NCBI GenBank assembly: GCA_002714815.1
Contig: PAYI01000055.1
Location: 1-10,679 of the forward strand
Direction: 5' to 3'
DNA length: 10,679 nt
Source of the DNA: Flavobacteriaceae bacterium
GTDB lineage: Bacteria > Bacteroidota > Bacteroidia > Flavobacteriales > Flavobacteriaceae
Numbering within the stretch: position 1 is the first letter of the stretch; each line of letters starts with the position of its first letter. A model generated the notes under the pieces. The model ran no database searches and was not told the DNA's origin. It worked only from the letters and a program-made list of their open reading frames with translations. The position numbers were made by a program, and so were the translations under genes. Below are positions 1-6,406 of the stretch, piece by piece.

Positions 1-1
1 T

Positions 2-97
2 GTAAATAAATCAAGGTGTTCTGAACAAATAAGTTGCGAAAGAGACTCTCTATCCTCTATCAAAGTACCTCCTTCAGGAGGCCTAATTGAAGTCTAA
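2..97 (+). CDS. Possible 3' end of an upstream gene (partial, unidentified)
   Basis: A reading frame is open from the window edge to a TAA at 95-97, giving 31 residues that end in PPSGGLIEV. The codons are AT-rich at the third position, as in the neighbouring genes, and the stop lies well before the next gene, so this could be the C-terminus of a gene that starts outside the window. No family is recognisable from so short a piece. The evidence is weak because the opposite strand is also open over the same bases (see findings), helped by a CCTCC-TTCA-GGAGG dyad at 68-81. It could equally be non-coding. Confidence 0.3.
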   Translation, partial: VNKSRCSEQISCERDSLSSIKVPPSGGLIEV

Positions 98-120
98 TGT
101 TAGATTAATATACTTCATCG

Positions 121-147
121 GATATTTTAGTTCAAATATCAACTAAA
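121..147. repeat. Two interleaved inverted repeats (mutually exclusive hairpins)
   Basis: GATATTT at 121-127 is the exact reverse complement of AAATATC at 134-140, leaving a 6-nt loop. TTTAGTT at 126-132 is the exact reverse complement of AACTAAA at 141-147, leaving an 8-nt loop. The pairs cross, so in RNA they could form alternative hairpins or a pseudoknot-like fold. In DNA they could mark a regulator site upstream of the dehydrogenase gene. All arms are AT-rich, so chance cannot be excluded. Confidence 0.4.
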
Positions 148-224
148 CTTTCAAAAACATGGCTTATTACCAAAGTTATTTGCTAAGGCCATTACGTATT
201 TAAATTGCGTTTCATATCATGTTG

Positions 225-258
225 TTGGGTATAAAAACACAAATTCTAACTATCTTTA
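225..258 (+). promoter_or_regulatory. Candidate Bacteroidota-type promoter for the dehydrogenase gene
   Basis: TATCTTTA at 251-258 matches 7 of 8 positions of the Bacteroidota -7 element TANNTTTG. A TTG at 225-227 lies 23 nt upstream, at the edge of the spacing reported for Flavobacterium (TTG-N17-23-TANNTTTG). The site is 23 nt before the ATG at 282. The match is imperfect and the region is AT-rich, so this is only a candidate. Confidence 0.25.
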
Positions 259-281
259 AACAGCAATAAATAAGTAAATTC

Positions 282-1202
282 ATGCATTTTGCAATCATTG
301 CGCCACCAGTGCCAACTCAAAAGTGGAAAGAGAATTTTGAAAGAATTGCTCCACATATCCATCTTGTAATTGGATCAGAAACAGAACATCCTGAAAAAGT
401 CGTATGTGCAATGGTATGGAATCAGCAAAAGGGTGCTCTGAGTATTTTTAAAAATTTAAAACTCATATTTGCAATGGGGGCAGGTGTAGATCATGTTCTC
501 AGTGATAATACTATCCCAGAACACATCCCAATTTGTAGAGTTGTAGATCAACAAATGGCTTTTTCGATGAGTAATTATATTCTTATGGCTATTTTAAATT
601 ATCACCGTTCTTGGTATGAATTTCAAGATGCACAAAGCAGAAAACATTGGGCACAATTTGAATTTATTGAGCGACCTTTAAAGATTGGAGTTTTAGGTAT
701 TGGTCATTTGGGTATGGATGCTGCAAATAAAATACATAACATTGGATTTCCTGTTATTGGATATTCGAATTCACCGAAAAAAACAATATTCCCTTCATAT
801 TCTGGTGATCAGTTTGACAAATTTATAGAACAAATTAATGTTCTAGTCTGTACTGTCCCCTACACTCCTAAAACTCATGGCCTGTTAAATTATTCACTTT
901 TTGAAAAGCTCAAGGAGCCTACTTATCTCATAAACGTTTCAAGAGGAAGTGTCCAAGTGGAAAAAGATATAATAAAAGCCCTGAATATGGGCTTAATTTC
1001 AGGTGCGTTTTTAGATGTTTTTGAAGAAGAACCTCTGCCAAAAGCAAGTCCTTTGTGGTCGCATCCTAAAGTAAAAATAACACCCCACATTGCGAGTTTG
1101 ACCTATCCTAAAGAAAGTACTCGCCAAGTATTAAATTGTTTTGACCGAATAGAAAAAGGTCTAGATATCCCTCAGCAAGTAAGTCGAGAAAAAATGTATT
1201 AA
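282..1202 (+). CDS. D-2-hydroxyacid dehydrogenase, GhrA-like (glyoxylate/hydroxypyruvate reductase type)
   Basis: This is a 306-residue cytoplasmic NAD(P)H-dependent 2-hydroxyacid dehydrogenase; GhrA-type enzymes (about 312 residues) reduce glyoxylate, hydroxypyruvate and related 2-oxo acids to D-2-hydroxy acids. The Rossmann dinucleotide motif GIGHLG is at 139-144. The catalytic residues can be placed as Arg221 (NVSRGS), Glu250 (DVFEEEPLP) and His269 (ITPHIAS). The N-terminal substrate-binding half has the GhrA-style segment around 64-71 (AMGAGVDH) and 89-99 (DQQMAFSMSNY). An in-frame TAA at 267-269 and no other nearby start fix the ATG at 282; there is no Shine-Dalgarno sequence. Its stop overlaps the stop of the convergent DUF1611 gene by 4 bp (TTAA). 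Subfamily assignment is by overall resemblance; the exact substrate cannot be read from the sequence. No obvious metabolic link to its neighbours is visible. Confidence 0.85.
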   Translation: MHFAIIAPPVPTQKWKENFERIAPHIHLVIGSETEHPEKVVCAMVWNQQKGALSIFKNLKLIFAMGAGVDHVLSDNTIPEHIPICRVVDQQMAFSMSNYILMAILNYHRSWYEFQDAQSRKHWAQFEFIERPLKIGVLGIGHLGMDAANKIHNIGFPVIGYSNSPKKTIFPSYSGDQFDKFIEQINVLVCTVPYTPKTHGLLNYSLFEKLKEPTYLINVSRGSVQVEKDIIKALNMGLISGAFLDVFEEEPLPKASPLWSHPKVKITPHIASLTYPKESTRQVLNCFDRIEKGLDIPQQVSREKMY

Positions 1203-2239
1203 GTTTCTAAAAGGGTTTCTGAAATTTTATCTACGCCAAAACGAACAGGATCTGTAACAATAATACCTGTTTTTTTGAAAAGATTTTTTAAAAATGTTCT
1301 GGCATCTATATCTGATAACATGCTTGTGTTGGCACAAATTGCAATAACCTTCGCCTTAGGGTAAGTGCCTACAACAGTGGTGAGGGATTCATTTAAATTA
1401 ATAAATTCTTTTATGTCGGGTATTTCAATTTGTTCAGGACTTCTTAATGAATTCTTATCAGCGCGGATACAAAGTATTAAGTGAGTAGGACAACTTCCAC
1501 GCATTAAAGGTAATGTTGCTGAACTACCAGGGTGAAGTAATGATCCTTGACCCTCAATAATAACTATTTCCTTATCTGCATTCTTTAAAACAATCTGTTC
1601 TACTGCACCACATGCATAATCTAGTTTAAAGGCGTCTAAAGGAATCCCTTCTCCAGTAATAGTTATTCCAATTTGTCCTGTAGCAACAAAACTTACATTG
1701 GCTCCTTTTTTTTGTAAGTCTTCATAAAGTTCAAGTCCTGAAGTCATCTTTCCTACAGCCATATCTGTGCCAATTAATAGAACTCTTTTATTTGAAATAG
1801 ACGATGCTTTACCAGTTGCAATTACTGGAGTAAATTGTGGAACTCTCACATCCCATATCCATTGATTCTTATGATTTTCAATTTTATGCTCCCACTTTGG
1901 TTTCAATAAATCGTGAAGCCCATTGACAATACTCATCCCTGCTTTAAGAGCCTTTTCAATTACATGATCCCATGAATCCGGAATTCTTCCACCAGAAGGC
2001 GCAATTCCCAAAATCAAAACTTCAGCTCCTTGTTCAATTATCTTTTCGAGACTTTCAAAAATGGGGACCTGTCTAGGAATTTCTATAAAATCATTGATTA
2101 ACTTCCCAGCAAAAGCTTTGTCTACTACCCCTACAATAGGATTTTTCAAATAGCGAACTACTCCCATCCCCATTTTGCCATAATCGCTATCAATATGACC
2201 TTCCATATAAACTGCAACTTTAAGTTTAGGGTCTAGCAT
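1199..2239 (-). CDS. dgcN: DUF1611 family protein, DgcN-like (D-glutamate N-acetyltransferase type)
   Basis: This 346-residue DUF1611-family protein has a typical length and no signal peptide or membrane segment, so it is cytoplasmic. A Rossmann-like N-terminal domain (about 1-140) carries YGKMGMGVVRY at 20-30 and LGIAPSGGRIP at 77-87. The C-terminal P-loop domain has the Walker A-like GTDMAVGKMT at 157-166, ATGQIGITITG at 186-196 and EGQGSLLHPG at 229-238, all hallmarks of the family. Characterised DgcN N-acetylates D-glutamate so that DgcA can racemise it, feeding D-Glu into L-Glu metabolism in marine bacteria. The ATG lies inside the end of the upstream epimerase gene (14-nt overlap, different frame), which indicates translational coupling and supports a DgcN/DgcA-type pair. 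Its 3' end converges on the dehydrogenase gene. Family assignment is firm; D-Glu specificity is inferred. Related pairs may act on peptidoglycan-derived dipeptides. Confidence 0.8.
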   Translation of the reverse strand: MLDPKLKVAVYMEGHIDSDYGKMGMGVVRYLKNPIVGVVDKAFAGKLINDFIEIPRQVPIFESLEKIIEQGAEVLILGIAPSGGRIPDSWDHVIEKALKAGMSIVNGLHDLLKPKWEHKIENHKNQWIWDVRVPQFTPVIATGKASSISNKRVLLIGTDMAVGKMTSGLELYEDLQKKGANVSFVATGQIGITITGEGIPLDAFKLDYACGAVEQIVLKNADKEIVIIEGQGSLLHPGSSATLPLMRGSCPTHLILCIRADKNSLRSPEQIEIPDIKEFINLNESLTTVVGTYPKAKVIAICANTSMLSDIDARTFLKNLFKKTGIIVTDPVRFGVDKISETLLET

Positions 2240-3281
2240 AAAATTCTTTTTTTAATTCACCTCCATGTCCAGGAACTTCCTGAGGCATGGTTATACCATC
2301 AACCATTGGTGCTCCTCTTGATGGGTCAGGATCTAAATTATAATGAGAATCTAAGTCAATATGGTCTATACCACCTGTTAATGAAGCTGCAGCAGCAATA
2401 GCAACCGAAGACTCGCTCATACAACCAATCATTGTTTTTAATCCATGTGCGCGAGCTGTTCCAATAATTCTTAATGCCTCGGTTATACCCCCACACTTCA
2501 TTAATTTCATATTTACACCATCTACATAATTATAAAATTTAGTTATATTTTCAGAAAAACGGCATGACTCATCCAAATAAATAGGTATGGGACGGTTTTT
2601 AAAAAGTTCTTTTAAATACTTTTCTTCTCCCTCTTTTAATGGTTGCTCGATGTAATCTACTCCACGATCAGCCAACCAATGCATCATTAGTTTTGCTTGA
2701 TTAACATCCCAGCCTCCATTAGCATCTACACGAATTTTGACTTTATATTTTTGTGTGCTTTCAACAACTTGATTAAACATAAGTTTGTCAGCTTCTATAC
2801 CTTCAGGTGAGCCTAATTTTATTTTTAATGATTTTACTGTAGTCCCATCTAGCAAAAGTGGAATTCTTTCTTTTACTATTTCAGGTGTATTAATCCCAAT
2901 CGTTACAGATGTCGGTTGATGTGGCTTGGCAAAGCCAAGCAGTTGATATAGTGGAAGTCCTGCTTTTTTTGCTGTCCAATCCCATAATGCTGTGTCTAAT
3001 CCTACATAGGCGCAAGGTGGTACATTAATTTCTTTTGCTCTATCGTATAGAGATTGAATTGAATGTCCTGAAATACCTGTTGAAATAAATTTTTCTAAAG
3101 CATCTTGAACCACCTCTACTGAGTCAGCACCTTCTGTATCTCCTGGAGCAGATTCACCCCAGCCTTCAAACCCATCTTTTTCATATCTTATAAAAAGATT
3201 TTCTGAGTCATATTTTATGCCTCGGCTAATAGCAAGAGGAAAACGTTTTTTTAATCTTACTCTATAAAAGGTAATTTCCAT
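2226..3281 (-). CDS. dgcA: Dipeptide epimerase / N-acetyl-D-Glu racemase-like enolase-superfamily enzyme (DgcA-like)
   Basis: This 351-residue protein belongs to the muconate-lactonizing/dipeptide-epimerase subgroup of the enolase superfamily. The N-terminal capping domain (about 1-115) contains GWGESAPGD at 40-48. The TIM-barrel then supplies the KxK motif (K153, K155), the metal ligands D186 (RVDANGGW), E212 (IEQPL) and D237 (YLDES), and the second catalytic lysine, most likely K262 of KLMKCGG. The DLD at 309-311 corresponds to the dipeptide-binding DxD of Ala-Glu epimerases. It should abstract the alpha proton of an L/D-aminoacyl substrate in a Mg-dependent 1,1-proton transfer. AAGGA at 3287-3291 lies 5 nt before the ATG, the only fair Shine-Dalgarno match in the block. 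Overlap with the DUF1611 gene suggests the N-acetyl-D-Glu racemase role of DgcA; L-Ala-D/L-Glu epimerase is the main alternative. The family is clear, the substrate is not. Confidence 0.82.
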   Translation of the reverse strand: MEITFYRVRLKKRFPLAISRGIKYDSENLFIRYEKDGFEGWGESAPGDTEGADSVEVVQDALEKFISTGISGHSIQSLYDRAKEINVPPCAYVGLDTALWDWTAKKAGLPLYQLLGFAKPHQPTSVTIGINTPEIVKERIPLLLDGTTVKSLKIKLGSPEGIEADKLMFNQVVESTQKYKVKIRVDANGGWDVNQAKLMMHWLADRGVDYIEQPLKEGEEKYLKELFKNRPIPIYLDESCRFSENITKFYNYVDGVNMKLMKCGGITEALRIIGTARAHGLKTMIGCMSESSVAIAAAASLTGGIDHIDLDSHYNLDPDPSRGAPMVDGITMPQEVPGHGGELKKEFYARP

Positions 3282-3303
3282 ACTTTTCCTTTTTCATATT
3301 CTA

Positions 3304-3317
3304 TAGATAAATATCTA
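3304..3317. repeat. Short dyad between the GH32 and epimerase genes
   Basis: TAGATA at 3304-3309 and TATCTA at 3312-3317 are exact inverted repeats around AA. The dyad sits in the 41-bp gap between the GH32 stop and the epimerase start, 23 bp upstream of that start. It has no G+C-rich stem or T-run, so it is not a normal intrinsic terminator. It could be a small operator or chance in AT-rich DNA. Confidence 0.35.
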
Positions 3318-3322
3318 CTAAA

Positions 3323-4828
3323 TTACTTTTTTATTTCATGAACCTTAAAGCCTTTTAGTCTTGTTTTTGATCCTGAAAATTGAAGGGCCATTTTTGTATA
3401 TGGTGCTCTTGGAAAGAATATTTCAGTCATTACGGTAATTCCTTCATCATAAAATAATTCTATAGAAGTTTTATCCAAAATAAAGAGAACCTTTAGGCTA
3501 TCTGTGTTAATTAATCGATTTGCTTCAGATGGCTTTGCTGAAAAATTATTCGAAAAATCTACATGGCCTGAGTTGCTCCTGTCGATAAAAAACTTTTTTA
3601 TTCCATGATCATATCCAAAACTCAATGAGTCTCCTTGATTATTAAATAAAATAAATGTATATCTAGTTTGTTCCATTTTGTCAAACTGTATTTCTACTTT
3701 TGCATTGGAAAGATCTACTGTATTTTCCTCAATAATCACTTCTCTCCCTTTTATAATTTGCTCATCGTTTTCCAGGATTTTAATTGTGAACTTTTCTAAT
3801 TCAGAAAAAACCTTTGACTTTAATCGGTATATTTTTTGATCAGATAAATATAATTGTAGTTCTCGTGGGATAGTCATGGTGCCTCTCCATGTATTTGTAG
3901 GTACCAAACTTGCATACTGCCAATTGGACATCCATCCTTGATACAATACTTCAGATTTTTTTTTGTGCCAGTTAAAATAGGTTACTCCGGCATAATTATC
4001 TTTCCCAAAATCAATCCAAAAATCATGAGTAATTTTCATCTGTGCTTCGAAATTTGAATCAGGGATAAATTGTTTTCCATCAAAATTCCCTACAAAATAT
4101 TGTGTGGAACTCCCTCCATTAGGTCCTCCAGGATTAATACTGACTAAATGCACCCATTTTTTTTCTGAATCTCCTTCAACTGTTAATTCAAAAAAATCTG
4201 GGCACTCCCAAACCCCGTCATGATTTCCAATTCCCTGGCCAAAGGATGACAAATAGGTCCATTGTTTTAGATCTTTAGACTCATAAAATTGAGTTGTCTG
4301 TGAGGCTGCCAAGATTAATATCCATTTTTGTTCCCTTTCATACCATATTACCTTTGGATCTCTAAAATCTCGAATGCCAGGGTTTTTTATTACTGGATTG
4401 GCTATAAACTTTTTCCAAGTTTGCCCTTCATCTAAAGAATAAGCAATACTTTGAGTTTGGAATACTTTTGAGCCCTTTTTTTCTCTAGCTGAATCGTGAT
4501 TTGTGTAAATTGCTACAATAGGCGGATTTTCTATAGTTCCAAACCCTGAAGTATTTTTATGGTCAACAACTGCACTCCCTGAAAAAATATCTCCTAATCT
4601 ATCAGGGAAAAGAGCTATGGGTTGTTCTTCCCAGTGAATTAAATTCTTGCTTATGGCATGTCCCCAGTGCATTGGTCCCCAAACATTAGAATTAGGATGG
4701 TACTGAAAAAAAAGATGGTACTTGCCCTTATAATAAAACATTCCATTAGGATCATTCATCCAATTTTTTCGTGGTGAAAAATGAATGTGTGGACGGTATA
4801 TTAAATCGTCTTTACTTTTGACTTTCAT
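3323..4828 (-). CDS. Glycoside hydrolase family 32 beta-fructosidase (invertase/levanase type), no signal peptide
   Basis: This 501-residue GH32 enzyme hydrolyses beta-fructosidic bonds in sucrose, fructo-oligosaccharides, inulin or levan. The five-bladed propeller domain (about 11-335) shows the nucleophile motif WMNDPNG at 23-29 (Asp26), FQYHP at 41-45, HWGHA at 54-58, FSGS at 82-85, the transition-state stabiliser FRDP at 155-158 (Asp157) and the acid/base ECP at 208-210 (Glu208). WRGTMTIPREL at 314-324 and a C-terminal beta-sandwich (about 345-501, with LFYDEGITVMTEIFFP) complete the fold, so all catalytic residues are present. There is no signal peptide or lipobox at the N-terminus, and no usable upstream in-frame start, so the enzyme is predicted cytoplasmic. 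It would then act on a small sugar brought in by the upstream sugar porter, making sucrose or short fructo-oligosaccharides more likely than polymeric fructan. No fructokinase is present in the window. Confidence 0.92.
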   Translation of the reverse strand: MKVKSKDDLIYRPHIHFSPRKNWMNDPNGMFYYKGKYHLFFQYHPNSNVWGPMHWGHAISKNLIHWEEQPIALFPDRLGDIFSGSAVVDHKNTSGFGTIENPPIVAIYTNHDSAREKKGSKVFQTQSIAYSLDEGQTWKKFIANPVIKNPGIRDFRDPKVIWYEREQKWILILAASQTTQFYESKDLKQWTYLSSFGQGIGNHDGVWECPDFFELTVEGDSEKKWVHLVSINPGGPNGGSSTQYFVGNFDGKQFIPDSNFEAQMKITHDFWIDFGKDNYAGVTYFNWHKKKSEVLYQGWMSNWQYASLVPTNTWRGTMTIPRELQLYLSDQKIYRLKSKVFSELEKFTIKILENDEQIIKGREVIIEENTVDLSNAKVEIQFDKMEQTRYTFILFNNQGDSLSFGYDHGIKKFFIDRSNSGHVDFSNNFSAKPSEANRLINTDSLKVLFILDKTSIELFYDEGITVMTEIFFPRAPYTKMALQFSGSKTRLKGFKVHEIKK

Positions 4829-4910
4829 TTTTTTTCATTGAAGCTTTTGGAGGAAGAATTGCATTGATAGATATTTAAATAAATCAATATCCAAATAACA
4901 TTCACCTCTA
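4829..4910. other. Intergenic gap between sugar porter and GH32 genes
   Basis: This 82-bp AT-rich spacer is the largest gap in the leftward block, so an internal promoter or processing site is possible. Within it GATATT and AATATC form a 6-bp inverted repeat separated by 10 nt (around 4868-4892). Next to the GH32 start, the minus strand reads an out-of-frame ATG (4838-4836), then seven A residues, then the chosen ATG (4828-4826). No terminator with a G+C-rich stem was found. Confidence 0.4.
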
Positions 4911-6236
4911 TTAAGTTTCGTTTTGTGATATTAACTTCTTGCTTAATTCTTCTAACGAAATACCTTTGGTCTCAGGCATCATAAAGTGAACAAAAGCCAA
5001 TTGTAATATCATAAACCCTGCAAAAACAGAAAACACAACTCCGGCTCCAATGCTAGCAAATAATAATGGAACTAAAGAAGGTATGATGGCTGCTAAAATC
5101 CAATGAACGCTAATTCCAAAGGACTGGCCTGAATTACGAAGGTGATTTGGAAAAATTTCTGATATATAAACCCAAATAATAGCTCCTTGCCCAATAGCAT
5201 GGGATGCGATAAAAATAAAAAGAAACATTGGAATTAAAATTCCTTCCCATTTTAAAAAGAAAGCACAAGAAACTAAACTCAAAGAAATGATATATCCGAA
5301 AGAACCATAATACATGAGCGTTCTTCTACCTAACTTATCAATTAAAGAGACTCCAATTAATGTAAACACTAAGTTTGTAACTCCGATCCCAATACTACTA
5401 AGCAATGAAGTACTTTCACCTAATCCACCTTCTTCAAAAATACGAGGGGCATAATATAAAAAGGCATTAATTCCTGAAAGTTGATTGAAAAAAGCTACTA
5501 AAAAAGCCAGCTTTATTGGTAGTCGATACTTTTTGTCAAAAATTGATTCATTATTATTTTGATTATTTGAGCTTTTATTAATTTCATCAACAAGCTTATC
5601 AAAAGAGCCTTCAGAATCAATCTTATTGTATATTATTTTAGCTTCTTCTAGGGAACCTTTTGTAATGAGCCACCTTGGACTTTTAGGAATCACAAAACAT
5701 AAAAGTGTATATAAAAAGGCTGGAAACGCCTCAACGCCCATCATCCATCTCCAGGAGTTTTCTCCTATATCGCTTAGAAGATAATTTGAAATAAATGCTA
5801 ATAAAATACCTAAAACCAAACTAGATTGATAAAGGCCTACTAAACGACCACGGCTTTTAGGCGGAGCTATTTCTGATATGTAGGCAGGAACTGCAATCCC
5901 AGACGCACCAACTCCCAGACCCCCAATAAATCTAAAAATTGCAAAACTAATTGGGTCGTTTGCTAAAGCAGATCCTATGGCAGAAACTGTATAAAAAACT
6001 CCTACCCAAAGCAGAGTCTTTTTACGTCCAAAATGTTGAGTTGGAATAGCTCCAAAGAGAGCTCCAACTACTGTTCCCCAAAGAGCCATGGCCATAACCA
6101 CACTTCCATGAAATACATCAGAAGATTTCCATAAACTCTGAAGTTTTTTATCTGCCCCAGATATTACTACAGTATCAAAACCAAATAGTAGCCCTGCAAG
6201 AGCAGCAACAAGGGACCAAAAGAAGATTTGCCTCAT
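4911..6236 (-). CDS. MFS sugar porter (XylE/GalP/IolT-like sugar:H+ symporter)
   Basis: This 441-residue inner-membrane protein belongs to the sugar porter family of the major facilitator superfamily, with about 12 hydrophobic segments. The signature motifs are in order: GFD at 19-21 in helix 1, FGRKKT at 69-74 in loop 2-3, YISEIAPPKSRGR at 119-131, PKSPRW at 184-189 ahead of the cytoplasmic loop, NQLSGIN at 251-257 (Asn in place of the first Gln of the usual QQxSGIN), YYAPRIF at 261-267, DKLGRR at 300-305, YISEIFP at 357-363, and PETKG at 421-425. A short Asn-rich linker (223-229) lies in the central loop. It would import a mono- or disaccharide by proton symport. It is the first gene of the leftward block, and the GH32 gene 82 bp downstream suggests a fructose-containing sugar. 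The specific sugar cannot be deduced from the sequence. Confidence 0.9.
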   Translation of the reverse strand: MRQIFFWSLVAALAGLLFGFDTVVISGADKKLQSLWKSSDVFHGSVVMAMALWGTVVGALFGAIPTQHFGRKKTLLWVGVFYTVSAIGSALANDPISFAIFRFIGGLGVGASGIAVPAYISEIAPPKSRGRLVGLYQSSLVLGILLAFISNYLLSDIGENSWRWMMGVEAFPAFLYTLLCFVIPKSPRWLITKGSLEEAKIIYNKIDSEGSFDKLVDEINKSSNNQNNNESIFDKKYRLPIKLAFLVAFFNQLSGINAFLYYAPRIFEEGGLGESTSLLSSIGIGVTNLVFTLIGVSLIDKLGRRTLMYYGSFGYIISLSLVSCAFFLKWEGILIPMFLFIFIASHAIGQGAIIWVYISEIFPNHLRNSGQSFGISVHWILAAIIPSLVPLLFASIGAGVVFSVFAGFMILQLAFVHFMMPETKGISLEELSKKLISQNET

Positions 6237-6251
6237 TCTAAATAGATATGA

Positions 6252-6284
6252 TAAATCTAAAATTCAATTAATTTAAGCGCCCAA
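6252..6284 (-). promoter_or_regulatory. Candidate Bacteroidota-type promoter for the leftward block
   Basis: On the minus strand TAGATTTA (6259-6252) matches 7 of 8 positions of TANNTTTG. A TTGG (6284-6281) lies 21 nt upstream of it, inside the TTG-N17-23-TANNTTTG spacing known from Flavobacterium. The -7-like element ends 15 nt before the sugar-porter ATG, so the leader would be very short. TAGAT/ATCTA at 6243-6247 and 6255-6259 form a dyad over the same place. The mismatch and the AT-richness keep this tentative. Confidence 0.3.
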
Positions 6285-6350
6285 TATAAGTATTTAATAA
6301 AGAGTAATCTTTCAAGCATTGAGAATTTTAAGGTAATTACATAATTATAT

Positions 6351-6369
6351 AGCATTTTTTAAAAATGCT
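6351..6369. repeat. Perfect 19-bp palindrome in the divergent intergenic region
   Basis: AGCATTTTT at 6351-6359 and AAAAATGCT at 6361-6369 are exact 9-bp inverted repeats around a single central T. The site lies between the two divergent transcription units and covers the first possible ATG (6365-6367) of the M81 gene. It is the strongest dyad in the window. It could be the operator of a dimeric regulator controlling one or both units, or form a hairpin in the M81 leader. No regulator gene is present here to pair it with. Confidence 0.5.
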
Positions 6370-6406
6370 CTTGAAAGTTTTATCTTTAACTAAAATCATT
6401 TTCCCT

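Larger units (their letters stand above)
98..281. other. Intergenic region upstream of the dehydrogenase gene
   Basis: This is 184 bp of AT-rich sequence without a convincing gene. It contains two overlapping inverted repeats at 121-147, described separately, and a possible Bacteroidota-type promoter near 225-258. Two very short ATG reading frames (159-203, 14 codons; 219-269, 16 codons) show no support as genes. No tRNA or riboswitch fold was recognised. Confidence 0.6.

Noticed and set aside
68..81. CCTCC-TTCA-GGAGG hairpin as an intrinsic terminator
   Set aside because: The stem is only 5 bp and no T-run follows on either strand. It also falls within the possible coding frame ending at 97.
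159..269. Tiny ATG frames 159-203 and 219-269 as leader peptides
   Set aside because: They are 14 and 16 codons long with no ribosome-binding site, no runs of regulatory codons and no attenuator following them.
3282..3322. Terminator after the GH32 gene
   Set aside because: The only dyad here is TAGATA-AA-TATCTA, made almost wholly of A and T, without a G+C stem or a following T-run. Read-through into the epimerase gene is more likely.
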